Shown piece by piece: positions 47,898-57,251 of a stretch of DNA of 64,000 nucleotides (within the stretch, counting starts at the first letter, position 1; the number at the start of each line of letters is the position of its first letter). The stretch is from Acidobacteriota bacterium. Its GTDB lineage: Bacteria > Acidobacteriota > Blastocatellia > Pyrinomonadales > Pyrinomonadaceae. The stretch is taken from the NCBI GenBank assembly GCA_025463135.1, contig JAOAPY010000032.1:169456-233455 (forward strand), in the 5' to 3' direction. The position numbers were made by a program, and so were the translations under genes. The notes below the pieces were generated by a model that searched no databases, had not been told where the DNA came from, and worked only from the letters and a program-made list of their open reading frames with translations.

Positions 47898-48083
47898 ATG
47901 CTGGACGCACAACGAACTGAAGCGACTGCGAATGAGGCTGGATTCAAGCTCCGAAGATTGCGTTGGTGGATCATTTGCTTGATCGTTCTCACCACTCTTA
48001 TCAACTACATCGATCGGTTGACGATTTCAGTGCTGGCCCCGCGGATCACTCGCGACCTCGGGTTGAACCATACTGCGTATTCG
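47898..48083 (+). pseudogene. Remnant of an ExuT-like MFS transporter N-terminus
   Basis: Sixty-two codons from ATG 47898 ([20 protein letters not shown]..., [20 protein letters not shown]) align without gaps to the first 62 residues of the intact transporter at 57252, with 40 identities. Homology ends at TAYS, and the next 15 bp run into the ribosome-binding site and start of the DUF4861-GH88 gene in the same frame. The rest of the transporter (about 385 residues) is missing. It looks like a deletion or recombination scar. Confidence 0.8.
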
Positions 48084-48098
48084 AGGAAGGGAACATCA

Positions 48099-50684
48099 TT
48101 GAATAGATTCTCAGCTTCCGGTCTGGCGACCAAACTGTGTGGTGTGCTCTTTCTGCTAGTGGGCGCAACGCCCTTATGGGGTGCGCAGCGAGTGAAGGTG
48201 TTGAAACTAGCGGTTACCAATCCCACCGAACAAGCGCGAGCACACGACACAATTGTTATTAAGGTCGCGGATTTGAAGCGCATTGCGCCGGACTTCAAAG
48301 GGGGCGACTGTATTGTGACGACCAGCGAGGCCGCGACTCTGGAAGAAGACGCGCGCACTCTCCAGGTGACCGAGCTGCCATCGCAGGCAGACGATCTGGA
48401 CGGAGACAACCAATTCGACGAGCTCGCCTTCCTGATTGAATTGAAGCCAAACCAGACACGCATCGTAACCATTGCCTATGGCGAGACGGCCACCATGCAG
48501 CGTCTGCGCACCGACTATCCCAAACGGACCGCCGCCAAATTCACGATGAAGTTCGATGGCCTGGCCTGGGAGTCAGAAACCATGGCCTGGCGTATTTATT
48601 TTGACAAGCGCAACGCGATCGATGTCTGGGGCAAGCGGCGGCCCGGGCTTTACCTCGAAATGTTCGGTGCTCCCGAATATGTCTACCATCAGGAATCGCC
48701 GCTGGGTCGTGACATCTATCGGATAGGCGAGGCGATCGGAATCGGCGCCGTGGCCGCGATCGTTGACGGCAAAGTCGTTAAGGTAGCGGATGTAGCGGAG
48801 CGCAAATGGCGCATCATCAGTGCCGGACCGGTGCGCGTTATTGTCGAACTCTCATACAAAGGCTGGAAAGTCGGCGGCCGCGAAGTAAATCTGACTAGTC
48901 GCATGACGCAATGGGCTGGTGAGCACGGCTTTGAACATCACATTACGACCGAAGGTGCAGAGGGGTTGACCCTGGTAACGGGAGTAGTGCGACATCCCGG
49001 TTTGCAGGAGAAAGTCTCTCCGCCCACGGCGAATGAACCGGTGCTGTGGCGTGCATGGTGGGGGCATCAGGTCGCGGAAACTGGCCCACCGGCGACGGCA
49101 ATTCACAACCTGCCCGACCAGAATCTTGGTCTCGCGATTATCGCGCCTGGTCGCGACAGCAAACTGCCGACAGACGATCCAATCAACCTGCTGGTCCAGC
49201 CGCAAGTGACGAACGGCAGCGCCAGTTGGTACGTGCTGGGCGTTTGGGATCAGGAGGGGACCGATAACCTGACGGTCGACGCGACCAGTGCAGATGCTCG
49301 AAACCGCAACGGAACGCTCGTGCCGGCCATGCCCGCCATTCGTACGTTTGATTCGTTTATCGATCAGGTTCGCGAAACCAGTCGCCGTCTGACCCAGCCT
49401 GCAAAGGTGGTCATTCTTTCAACGAGCGCCGCAGCGCAATCAGCACCGCCAGATACCCGCGTGGCAGTTCGCTCGCGATCATATGATGAAGCGTTAGAGC
49501 TTTTGAAACAGTCAGCAGTACGCACCGCTCAGGCCTGGGAGCCGGTCATCAGGGGCGCAACTCCCACCGAAGTCTCGAGAGACAAGGGGCTGGGATTTTT
49601 TACCGAGGGCGACAATCAAACGGGCGCCTGGAAAGAGCAGAAGGGATTCTTCTGGACCGGCAACTTCTGGGTTGCCGAACTATGGTCGCTCTATGCCAGG
49701 ACCAAAGATGAACGATACCTGCACTGGGCTGAGTTGTGGAATGCTGCGCTCATCGGCAAGGAGATGACGGAGAATCACGACGTCGGCTTTCTCAACTATT
49801 ACACCTCCGTCTTCGCCTATCGCCAAACCAAAGACGCGAAGTATCGCGAGGCCGGATTGCGCGCCGCCGAACGTCTCAAGCAGCTTTACAATCCGTCGAC
49901 TGAATTGATCGCAGCGTGGTCGGTAGACGGCGACGACACCATCATCGATACGATGATGAACCTGCAAATCTGGTGGTGGGCAACACGTGAGACTAATGAC
50001 AAGCAATGGAGCGAGCTCGGACTAAAACACGCCTTGAAGGCGGCGGCCTGGCTGGTACGCGATGACGGTTCCGTGATTCAGTCGGTGCATTACAATCCGG
50101 GCGACAACCGGCAGGATTTCAATTCCGGCGGTCCGCCCTCGCAAGCCTTCCACTTTCCCAACAGCGCGCGTCCGGGTGAGAAGGTGTTCACCCATACTCA
50201 TCAGGGTTTTGCCGCTGACACAAGCTGGGGCCGCGGCACAGCGTGGGCCTTATATGGTTTTGCCGTGGCCCACAGTGAGACCAAAGATCCTCGTCTGCTG
50301 GCAACGGCAGAGAAGATTGCCGCATTCGTATTGGACCATCTGCCCGAGGATGGTGTGCCCTGGTATGACTTTAATGATGAAGGGGTACACTTTCGGAATC
50401 GCGACACTTCCGCTGCGGCTTTGATCGCCGGCGGTCTGTTTCGCTTGTCGGAATTGACAACAGACAAGCGCCGCGCTGAATCGTACCGACGGGAAGGGGA
50501 GAGAATCGTACAGTCGTTAATCGATCGCTATCTCTCGCCTGTTGGGGCCGATGACAAGACACCACCCGGCGTGCTGCGACACGGCTCCAGCACGCGGCCG
50601 CATGACGGCAGATTGATTTACGGGGATTATTACCTGCTCGAAGATCTTTTGTGGCTCACCGAACATCGTGCGGGGAAGTCCTGA
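48099..50684 (+). CDS. Secreted DUF4861 plus GH88/GH105-like unsaturated uronyl hydrolase
   Basis: The frame is open from 47775, but the first 108 codons cover the transporter remnant. TTG 48099 has GAGGAAGGG 9-16 bases upstream and begins a proper signal peptide ([20 protein letters not shown], then GATPLWGA-Q), so I take it as the start: 861 residues. Residues about 35-430 look like DUF4861 (beta-rich, [20 protein letters not shown]). Residues about 490-861 form an (alpha/alpha)6 GH88/GH105-like barrel with candidate catalytic Asp D561 (NHDVGF) and D617 ([14 protein letters not shown]). Such enzymes hydrate the unsaturated uronate left by polysaccharide lyases, releasing it from oligosaccharides, which fits the KdgF and KduD genes downstream. 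Confidence 0.87.
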   Translation: MNRFSASGLATKLCGVLFLLVGATPLWGAQRVKVLKLAVTNPTEQARAHDTIVIKVADLKRIAPDFKGGDCIVTTSEAATLEEDARTLQVTELPSQADDLDGDNQFDELAFLIELKPNQTRIVTIAYGETATMQRLRTDYPKRTAAKFTMKFDGLAWESETMAWRIYFDKRNAIDVWGKRRPGLYLEMFGAPEYVYHQESPLGRDIYRIGEAIGIGAVAAIVDGKVVKVADVAERKWRIISAGPVRVIVELSYKGWKVGGREVNLTSRMTQWAGEHGFEHHITTEGAEGLTLVTGVVRHPGLQEKVSPPTANEPVLWRAWWGHQVAETGPPATAIHNLPDQNLGLAIIAPGRDSKLPTDDPINLLVQPQVTNGSASWYVLGVWDQEGTDNLTVDATSADARNRNGTLVPAMPAIRTFDSFIDQVRETSRRLTQPAKVVILSTSAAAQSAPPDTRVAVRSRSYDEALELLKQSAVRTAQAWEPVIRGATPTEVSRDKGLGFFTEGDNQTGAWKEQKGFFWTGNFWVAELWSLYARTKDERYLHWAELWNAALIGKEMTENHDVGFLNYYTSVFAYRQTKDAKYREAGLRAAERLKQLYNPSTELIAAWSVDGDDTIIDTMMNLQIWWWATRETNDKQWSELGLKHALKAAAWLVRDDGSVIQSVHYNPGDNRQDFNSGGPPSQAFHFPNSARPGEKVFTHTHQGFAADTSWGRGTAWALYGFAVAHSETKDPRLLATAEKIAAFVLDHLPEDGVPWYDFNDEGVHFRNRDTSAAALIAGGLFRLSELTTDKRRAESYRREGERIVQSLIDRYLSPVGADDKTPPGVLRHGSSTRPHDGRLIYGDYYLLEDLLWLTEHRAGKS

Positions 50685-50741
50685 GTTAAGCAGCTTTTCT
50701 TTGTCATAAATGAGGGGAACCGAAAAGAGGTAAAGGCAATT

Positions 50742-51563
50742 ATGAGTACTCAGATGAAAGAAAAAGAGCGGCAGATTTTTCGCCACACAAATTCCCGAAA
50801 GGGCAGGCACATCGCCATCACGCCTGAAAACAGCTCAATGCAGCATCTGGTCTACGGACGGATCATCCTCGATCAAGAGCTGCCGCGCGTCGAATTTTCC
50901 ACGGGCAATTCTGAATCGGGGCTGATATGTCTCGCCGGCGGCTGTACGCTAAAGGCTGAAGGACAATCGATTACTCTTGGCCGTCATGACTCGATTTATT
51001 TACCGCGTGACACCGATGTGGAAATAGCAACGACGGATGCTGTCGACCTCGTCGAGTGTTCCGCGGACGTACAAAACAAATACCCGTTGCAGGTAGTGCG
51101 CTACGCGGATGTGGAAAAGGACAGCTCGCTGAAATTTCAAACAGGTGGCGCGTCAAATTCGCGCACTGTGAATATCACGCTGGGCAAGAACATCGAGGCG
51201 GGCCGCATCCTGGCCGGCTTTACCACCTCTGAACCCGGTCATTGGACCAGTTGGCCGCCGCATGAGCACGCCGCTATTTTGGAAGAGTTGTACGTTTACT
51301 ATGACATGCCCGCGCCCGCTTTTGGCGTGCAGTTCGTCTACACGAATCCGGACGAACCGGAATTCGTCGGCATCGTGCGCGACGGTGATGCTGTGGTAAT
51401 GCCTAAAGGCTTCCATCCAAATGTATCTGTTCCCGGCCACCCGATTAATTTTGTCTGGATGATGGCAGCCCATCGTGAAGTTGAAGACCGGCAATTCGGC
51501 GTAGTCACGGTACAGCCGGGGTTTGATCAAGCCGGCAGCGGCCTGGAAGCAAGCCGTGAGTAA
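50742..51563 (+). CDS. KduI/IolB-family isomerase (5-deoxy-glucuronate isomerase-like)
   Basis: A 273-residue double-cupin protein. Metal ligands are visible in WPPHEHAAILEELYVYY (two His and a Glu) and PKGFHPNV (His). The closing segment (VTVQPGFD...) and general pattern resemble IolB more than E. coli KduI, but both belong to one family and catalyse ring-opened uronate aldose-ketose isomerisation. Since KduD, KdgF, KDG kinase and KDPG aldolase are all nearby and no separate KduI exists, it probably isomerises 5-keto-4-deoxyuronate here. No inositol-catabolism genes are in the window. The upstream gene ends 57 bp before it. Confidence 0.85.
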   Translation: MSTQMKEKERQIFRHTNSRKGRHIAITPENSSMQHLVYGRIILDQELPRVEFSTGNSESGLICLAGGCTLKAEGQSITLGRHDSIYLPRDTDVEIATTDAVDLVECSADVQNKYPLQVVRYADVEKDSSLKFQTGGASNSRTVNITLGKNIEAGRILAGFTTSEPGHWTSWPPHEHAAILEELYVYYDMPAPAFGVQFVYTNPDEPEFVGIVRDGDAVVMPKGFHPNVSVPGHPINFVWMMAAHREVEDRQFGVVTVQPGFDQAGSGLEASRE

Positions 51564-51566
51564 GAG

Positions 51567-51641
51567 TCCGACAAACTTCAGTTTGTCGTTGCCGCGGAAA
51601 AGACTTCGGAGTGAGTCGGCGACAAACTGAAGTTTGTCGGA
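51567..51641. repeat. Inverted pair of GACAAACT palindromes
   Basis: TCCGACAAACTTCAGTTTGT at 51567-51588 and CGACAAACTGAAGTTTGTCG at 51620-51641, 31 bp apart, as in the pair at 2802. Confidence 0.8.
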
Positions 51642-51665
51642 CATTGTCGTGAAGGAGAACGTCCC

Positions 51666-52232
51666 ATGAAGGTACTGGTTTCACGCATCGCAGCGGCGGC
51701 GACCTTTCTCGTTTGCTCGGTCATCAGCAGTTCAGCCCAGACGACTGCCAACGCGCAACGCAAACCCAGTGAAGCTATTCGGCCTTTCGTTGTGCTGTCG
51801 GGCCAATCGCTTGATGAGCTGAAACAAAAACTGCGACCTGATAACAAGGTTGAAGATTTGATTGGTGGCGCCGGCATGCAACTGCGAGTCGCCATACAAC
51901 ACGAGAAGAATAAGTCCGGAAGCGCGGCTGAACTTCACGATGCTTCAGATGATGTTTATTACGTCATGGAGGGCTCGGCAACGCTAATCCTGGGAGGCAA
52001 GCTGGATGCCCCCAAAGAAGTCGAACCGGGAGAGTGGCGCAGCCCGCACATAATTGATGGACGCACCATAGACATTAATAAAGGAGACCTGGTCATCGTG
52101 CCGCGCGGTACTCCGCATCAACGCAGCACCACCGAAAAGGACTTCACGATGATTTTGATTAAGGTCTATCTTGAGCCATTAAGACCAACCCCACCCAAGC
52201 CTGCCGCCGAAACGAAAGAGCAAAAGCAGTGA
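51666..52232 (+). CDS. Secreted single-domain cupin protein
   Basis: A 188-residue protein with GAAGGAG before ATG 51666 and a signal peptide (to about residue 25, SSA-QTT). The cupin core is ELHDASDDVYYVMEGSATLILGG ... DINKGDLVIVPRGTPHQRST, with metal-type His and Asp positions. Exported cupins of this type are often found in acidobacterial and Bacteroidetes sugar loci and have no assigned reaction. Its final TGA overlaps the GTG start of the transporter by 4 bp, so the two are translationally coupled. Confidence 0.85.
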   Translation: MKVLVSRIAAAATFLVCSVISSSAQTTANAQRKPSEAIRPFVVLSGQSLDELKQKLRPDNKVEDLIGGAGMQLRVAIQHEKNKSGSAAELHDASDDVYYVMEGSATLILGGKLDAPKEVEPGEWRSPHIIDGRTIDINKGDLVIVPRGTPHQRSTTEKDFTMILIKVYLEPLRPTPPKPAAETKEQKQ

Positions 52233-53824
52233 AAGAACAGATTGCTGAAGTTCAGGAGGAGATATCTTTGCCCAAGTCCCTGGCGGAGGTTGCTTCGCAG
52301 TCTTCCGCCTCGAGTGCTGTCGGCGCCGCGGTTGCCACCGCTGCCGCGGCACCGGGCGGGCGTGTGGGGCATTACCGCTGGGTGATCTGCGCGCTGCTCT
52401 TTTTTGCTACCACCATCAATTACGTTGACCGGCAAGTTTTGGGGTTGCTTTCAAAAGATCTGCAGGCCGCCTTTAACTGGAGTGAACTCGATTACGGCAA
52501 CATCGTTGCCGCCTTCAACGCAGCTTACGCTCTTGGACTTCTGGGTGCCGGACGGTTGATGGATCGTTTTGGCACCAGGATTGGTTATTCGCTGTCGCTC
52601 ACGGTCTGGAGCCTCGCGGCGATGGGACATTCCCTGGCTACTTCAGCGTTTGGTTTTGGAGTGGCACGGGCCGCGCTGGGTGTGGGCGAGGCGGGAAATT
52701 TTCCAGCCGCGATCAAGACGGTGGCGGAATGGTTTCCTAAAAAGGAACGAGCCCTGGCTACCGGCATCTTCAATGGAGGGTCCAACGTGGGGGCCATTAC
52801 CGCACCGCTGGTGGTCCCCTGGATCGCGCATAATTGGGGCTGGCAATGGGCGTTCATCCTTACTGGTGCGATTGGATTGTTGTGGCTTGCTTTTTGGATT
52901 CCCTTATATGGGAAGCCAGAATCGCACTCGCGCGTGACGAAAGCAGAACTGGCGCACATTCAGAGTGACCCGCCCGATGCGCCGGTTGCCAGAACTCCGT
53001 GGTTGAAATTAATTCCGTATCGTCAGACTTCCGCATTTGCGATCGGTAAGTCGCTGACCGATCCCATCTGGTGGTTCTATCTTTACTGGGTACCACCTTT
53101 CCTCAGACAGAATCATGGTCTCGATCTCACCACAATTGGACCACCATTGATTGCTATCTACATTATTGCCGACGTCGGCAGCATCGGCGGCGGCTGGCTC
53201 TCTTCGAGCATGATCAAGCGCGGCTGGACCGTCAATCGCGCGCGTAAGACCGCCATGTTGATCTGTGCACTGCTGGTGACACCCATTGTCTTCGTCTCAA
53301 ATGTGAAGAGTCTGTGGCTGGCAGTGGCATTGATTGGTTTGGCGGCCGCCGCGCACCAGGGATGGTCGGCGAATATTTTTACCCTGGCTTCGGATATGTT
53401 TCCCCGGCGGGCCGTCGGTTCCGTGGTCGGCATTGGGGGCATGGCGGGCGCATTCTTTGGCTCTACGATGGCCGTTATTGTCGGCTATATCCTGCAGGTC
53501 ACCGGCGGCAATTACCGGATTCCGTTCTACATTGCCGGCGCTGCTTATCTAACGGCGTTGTTGATTATTCATTTGTTGGTTCCCAGGATTGAATCAGTGG
53601 AAGACTCGGTCCGCGAAGATGCCGGCCCATTCTCGGTTGGCACGATAGTGGGCTTCGGTTTTATGGGAATCATTTTCGGATCATTTGCAGGTTGGTGCAC
53701 TGGTTTGCTTTCACAAGTCAGTGGTCAACATCTGCTCGAATACATGGCTGCCGGGGCGCTGATTGGCGCTGTCGCCGGCATTGTTTGCGGCATGGCAATA
53801 ACGGCCGTAAACCGTAAACCGTAA
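52229..53824 (+). CDS. MFS transporter, ACS/hexuronate (ExuT-like) type
   Basis: A 531-residue membrane protein with a GTG start overlapping the previous stop. After a 45-residue Ala-rich cytoplasmic N-terminus, 12 helices of the anion:cation symporter family follow: RWVICALLFFATTINYVDRQ (the NYxDR signature), GRLMDRFGTRIGY, GVGEAGNFPAAIKTVAEWFPKKERALATGIFNGG. Two further hydrophobic segments at the C-terminus (GTIVGFGFMGIIFGSFAG and AAGALIGAVAGIVCGMAI) are not usual in ExuT. Likely imports hexuronates or unsaturated uronates with protons. The stop codon lies inside a tandem heptamer repeat. Confidence 0.9.
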   Translation: MKEQIAEVQEEISLPKSLAEVASQSSASSAVGAAVATAAAAPGGRVGHYRWVICALLFFATTINYVDRQVLGLLSKDLQAAFNWSELDYGNIVAAFNAAYALGLLGAGRLMDRFGTRIGYSLSLTVWSLAAMGHSLATSAFGFGVARAALGVGEAGNFPAAIKTVAEWFPKKERALATGIFNGGSNVGAITAPLVVPWIAHNWGWQWAFILTGAIGLLWLAFWIPLYGKPESHSRVTKAELAHIQSDPPDAPVARTPWLKLIPYRQTSAFAIGKSLTDPIWWFYLYWVPPFLRQNHGLDLTTIGPPLIAIYIIADVGSIGGGWLSSSMIKRGWTVNRARKTAMLICALLVTPIVFVSNVKSLWLAVALIGLAAAAHQGWSANIFTLASDMFPRRAVGSVVGIGGMAGAFFGSTMAVIVGYILQVTGGNYRIPFYIAGAAYLTALLIIHLLVPRIESVEDSVREDAGPFSVGTIVGFGFMGIIFGSFAGWCTGLLSQVSGQHLLEYMAAGALIGAVAGIVCGMAITAVNRKP

Positions 53825-53832
53825 ACCGTGAA
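53805..53832. repeat. CCGTAAA tandem heptamer
   Basis: Three CCGTAAA units at 53805, 53812 and 53819, then CCGTGAA at 53826 and another at 53849. The transporter's stop codon falls in the array, so unit number changes would alter the protein's C-terminus. Confidence 0.7.
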
Positions 53833-53923
53833 CTGGGGCTGTGAACCGTGAAACTAAGGCCACATAGAGAAACAAAATTGCTTGCTCGTTTCGGTTTCCG
53901 GTTCCCGATCTACGGTATTTAAG

Positions 53924-54685
53924 ATGATTCTCGATTGTTTCAAACTCGATAATAAAGTCGCGCTGGTCACGGGTGCCTCCGCCGGCCTGGGCCAGGCGAT
54001 CGCTATTGCCTTTGCCGAGGCAGGCGCCGACGTGGCTTGCCATGGGAACACGCGTGCGCCCGATGCTACGTGCGAGGTGGTAACCCGGTTGGGACGTAAA
54101 GCATTTGCCGTTACCGGCGACCTGACTGACCGTAAGACGCCGAACGTGTTGATTGAGGAAACGATCGCACACTTTGGCCGGCTGGATATTCTGGTTAATA
54201 ACGCCGGCATGATTCGTCGCGCGCCGGCGGTGGATTATTCAGAAGACGATTGGGACGCGGTGCTTCAGGTCAATCTGGGAAGCGTCTTTCGTTTGTCACA
54301 ACTTGCCGGCCGGCAAATGATCGCGCAAGGGAACGGGAAAATTCTGAACATCGCTTCGCTGTTATCGTTTCAGGGGGGAATTACAGTCCCGGCTTATGCA
54401 GCTTCCAAGGGTGGTGTAGCGCAATTGACCAAGGCGCTGGCGAACGAATGGGCAGCGCAGGGAATTAACGTCAACGCGATTGCGCCGGGCTACATGCGCA
54501 CCGACAACACCGCTGCTTTACAAAAAGACGAGACGCGCAATCGACAGATTCTCGAACGAATTCCCGCGGGACGTTGGGGTGAACCAGCAGACCTTGCGGG
54601 CGCGGCAGTCTTTCTGTGCTCAGCTGCCAGTGACTATCTTCACGGTCATGTCCTGGTGGTAGATGGAGGTTGGATGGGCCGATGA
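53924..54685 (+). CDS. kduD: 2-dehydro-3-deoxy-D-gluconate 5-dehydrogenase-like SDR (KduD)
   Basis: ATG 53924 gives 253 residues, the normal KduD length; the 14 codons before it are not conserved-looking. The N-terminus F-K-L-D-N-K-V-A-L-V-T-G-A-S-A-G-L-G-Q, NNAG (92-95), S145, Y158, K162 and the end HGHVLVVDGGWMGR are typical of KduD, which reduces 2,5-diketo-3-deoxygluconate to KDG with NADH. It acts after the KduI/IolB-family isomerase and before KDG kinase, both in this locus. The stop overlaps the next start (ATGA at 54682). Confidence 0.88.
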   Translation: MILDCFKLDNKVALVTGASAGLGQAIAIAFAEAGADVACHGNTRAPDATCEVVTRLGRKAFAVTGDLTDRKTPNVLIEETIAHFGRLDILVNNAGMIRRAPAVDYSEDDWDAVLQVNLGSVFRLSQLAGRQMIAQGNGKILNIASLLSFQGGITVPAYAASKGGVAQLTKALANEWAAQGINVNAIAPGYMRTDNTAALQKDETRNRQILERIPAGRWGEPADLAGAAVFLCSAASDYLHGHVLVVDGGWMGR

Positions 54686-56562
54686 TCAGGATGAAGATTT
54701 CTTTTTGTGTAGTCTTGCTCGTGCTGTTGTTGAATACGAGCCTGCCGCATGCTCAACCCGTCGGTCTTCCGTCGATTGCGCACAGTGAAGATCTCGACAA
54801 AGAAATTTTGGGCTTTCTTGGTAAAGAACTGGCCGCGCATGTCAGCGAAATAAAATCTTACGAGCCCGCGCCCGACAAGGTCTTTAACGCGGGAACGACC
54901 GGTGAATACACCTGGGGCACTTTTATGAACGCGGTCGGCGCCTATGCGGCGTTGTCAAAAAATCGCGAGCTGGCGGGGCGCGACCTGGCGCACGAAGTCG
55001 GGCAGGTTGGGCTTTTGGAAGCGCGCCTGGGCGGTACACGCTTTTCGCAGCTTTACGGCGTGCAAGCCCTGCGTCATTTCGGTCGCGACCTGAACGCTAA
55101 TCCCGTGTGGCAGGAATTAAGTGAGGCACAACGGGCGCAGTGGCGGAAATTTCTTGACGTGTCGGCCTTCTATGATCCGCGGACGCAACAGGTGATCAAT
55201 CTGCCCGAAAATTATCTGGGCGTTGCGGCGCGCATTGCGAGTATTAGCTACCAACTCGGATTGTTGAAGGATCGGGCGCTGCTTGACGGCGTGATCACGC
55301 GCGCGGCCCGTCCGTTTCTCGATGGCGGGTTATATGCGGATGACGCGCCGCCAACGGGCCGCTTCGATCGCTATTCAAATGAATATGCGCGCTTTGTATG
55401 GATCGCCGCTGAGGACGCGGGACGCAACGATATTCTCGACGCCGTTCGTCCTTCATTGAAAGCGCAGATGCGGCTGTGGTGGGATTTGGTCCTGCCCGAT
55501 GGTTATGGATATGCCTGGGGCCGCAGCATGGGTGTAGTCAGTTATGAAGACACGATGGAGATAGTTGGGTTCCTGGCGCGGCACCCGGAGTTTCGACCGG
55601 CTCCGCTGGACCAATTGGCGAGTGCTTATTACCAGTCGTGGCGCTGGTTGCGTAGGGATTACAACGACAAGTCGCATGTGCTTTCGGTCTTCGCTTTCGG
55701 ACGGGGCAACTATTCCTACATCACGCGAGAGCGCGAATGGCAACAGACGACTGCCTTTATTGGCAAAGCCGCGCAAGCGCAGTTGTTTCTTGCTGAAGCT
55801 CTCGAGAAAGAAAAGGTAAATACTTTTCCCACTTCCATTCCCCGGCAGGATGTCGCGCGTTTTGAATTTTTCCGGCATGGCAAGCGCCCGGCCGGTGTGT
55901 GGATCGTGCGACAGGGCAGTTTGTTTTTCACTTTGCCGATCACGACGGGCACCAGGCCCGGAGTATCGGACTACCTCCCCGCGCCGCACGGATTGAACGG
56001 CTTTGCCAATCCGGTTGAGCAGAACTATCCGGCGCTCGTTCCGTTTCTTCAGCTCGCCGACGGCCGTACGCTCGTGGCCGCGGATGGTGCCGATGAGATC
56101 GAGCCTGGGGCGGATGGCCGCTCGTTGCGTGTAGTATGGAGACGCTGGGTTGCGCTTAATGGCAAAGCGGGAGAGTTGCTGGATCCAAAAATCACCAGCG
56201 AGGTGGTATGGCGTATTGAAGGTTCGGCGCTCACGCGCACCGAAACGCTGAGATCCGAAGCGGACATTGAGCTGAAGCGTTGGTGGGTGGCCTTGCCCAG
56301 TATCCTGACCCGTCACGAGACCTCTTTTACCGGCGACCAGCGTCTTGACGTGCTGAAAGATGAACAGACGGGATTGGCTGTCGAGGTCAAGACTGACTGG
56401 CCGGCGAGTATTGCCGCCTGGGCGCCAGGCGACAGCGCCCTGGGGCGAGGAGCGCGTCAACCATTAGCGCTGCATCTGATTTACGAATCGCCTCATTTGA
56501 AATTGCCGGCCCGCAAGGACATGCATTGGCGCATGACGATAAAGACGTTTGCAGTTATGTGA
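54682..56562 (+). CDS. Secreted large protein, possibly polysaccharide-lyase-like, unrecognised family
   Basis: ATG 54682 overlaps the KduD stop; the frame has other ATGs at 54670 and 54691, and all lead into the same signal peptide (MKISFCVVLLVLLLNTSLPHAQ). The 626-residue protein has a helical first half (NLPENYLGVAARIASISYQLGLL, RYSNEYARFVWIAAEDAGR, YGYAWGRSMGVVSYEDTMEI) and a beta-rich second half (VWIVRQGSLFFTLPITTGT onward), an alpha-toroid plus beta-sandwich layout like that of many polysaccharide lyases. I cannot name the family. Asn, Tyr, Arg and His residues suited to lyase catalysis are present but unassigned. Position inside the uronate operon supports a role in polymer breakdown. 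Confidence 0.8.
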   Translation: MIRMKISFCVVLLVLLLNTSLPHAQPVGLPSIAHSEDLDKEILGFLGKELAAHVSEIKSYEPAPDKVFNAGTTGEYTWGTFMNAVGAYAALSKNRELAGRDLAHEVGQVGLLEARLGGTRFSQLYGVQALRHFGRDLNANPVWQELSEAQRAQWRKFLDVSAFYDPRTQQVINLPENYLGVAARIASISYQLGLLKDRALLDGVITRAARPFLDGGLYADDAPPTGRFDRYSNEYARFVWIAAEDAGRNDILDAVRPSLKAQMRLWWDLVLPDGYGYAWGRSMGVVSYEDTMEIVGFLARHPEFRPAPLDQLASAYYQSWRWLRRDYNDKSHVLSVFAFGRGNYSYITREREWQQTTAFIGKAAQAQLFLAEALEKEKVNTFPTSIPRQDVARFEFFRHGKRPAGVWIVRQGSLFFTLPITTGTRPGVSDYLPAPHGLNGFANPVEQNYPALVPFLQLADGRTLVAADGADEIEPGADGRSLRVVWRRWVALNGKAGELLDPKITSEVVWRIEGSALTRTETLRSEADIELKRWWVALPSILTRHETSFTGDQRLDVLKDEQTGLAVEVKTDWPASIAAWAPGDSALGRGARQPLALHLIYESPHLKLPARKDMHWRMTIKTFAVM

Positions 56563-56596
56563 GCACGGCGAATTACATCGAGACCAGGATAATTTT

Positions 56597-56983
56597 ATGG
56601 ACGACAACGGACAAACAAACGGGCATCCAAAACACACTGACTGGAGCAAGATCCCAGTGGAAGAACTGGAAAAAGGTATTGAACGCCAAATGGTCATCGG
56701 CGAGAAACTAATGATGTGTCGCCTGCGGATTGCGCCGCATGTCGTCACGCCCGCGCACGATCATCCGCATGAGCAGATGACGATCGTTGAGCGTGGTCCC
56801 GTATTGTTCACCATTGGCGATAGTCAGCAAGTGGCCCAGACCGGTGACGTGCTCCACTTTCCTTCCGGCACCTGGCACGGCGCCACCATGTTGGATGAGG
56901 AAGTGATTCTGGTGGACATCTTTTCGCCGATACGCGAAGACTTTCTCAGCGCTCCTAAGCCGTCCGGTAACGGTAGCCGGTAA
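56597..56983 (+). CDS. kdgF: KdgF-like cupin (unsaturated uronate linearisation)
   Basis: ATG 56597 gives 128 residues. The single cupin carries H54-x-H56-x-H58-x-Q60 (PAHDHPHEQ) and H94 (SGTWHGA), with the family ending DIFSPIREDFL. This is the pattern of KdgF, which speeds conversion of 4,5-unsaturated uronate monomers into the linear 5-keto-4-deoxyuronate used by KduI or a DEH reductase. It lacks a signal peptide, so acts in the cytoplasm. It sits between the unrecognised secreted protein and the second transporter in the same direction. Confidence 0.85.
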   Translation: MDDNGQTNGHPKHTDWSKIPVEELEKGIERQMVIGEKLMMCRLRIAPHVVTPAHDHPHEQMTIVERGPVLFTIGDSQQVAQTGDVLHFPSGTWHGATMLDEEVILVDIFSPIREDFLSAPKPSGNGSR

Positions 56984-57251
56984 TCATTGTAAGTCTGAGG
57001 CTGTCCAAGTACTTCAGTCCCTCCGAGACTCAATCCTAAGTGATCGGAATACATGGATTCATTATTGCGCGAACTTTGGAAACAGGGCACCAGCTGCGTG
57101 GCGAGATCTTCAAACGTCCTTTACCCGAACCAATTTTAAAACGCGCTTGACGAACGTCAGCGTTTTCAATTTTGGCGCTTTGACTCAGACGGATGATCCC
57201 CGTGTATGTCAGTTTCGATTGAAGATATTGTTCTGACGGTTAGCGGCCAAC

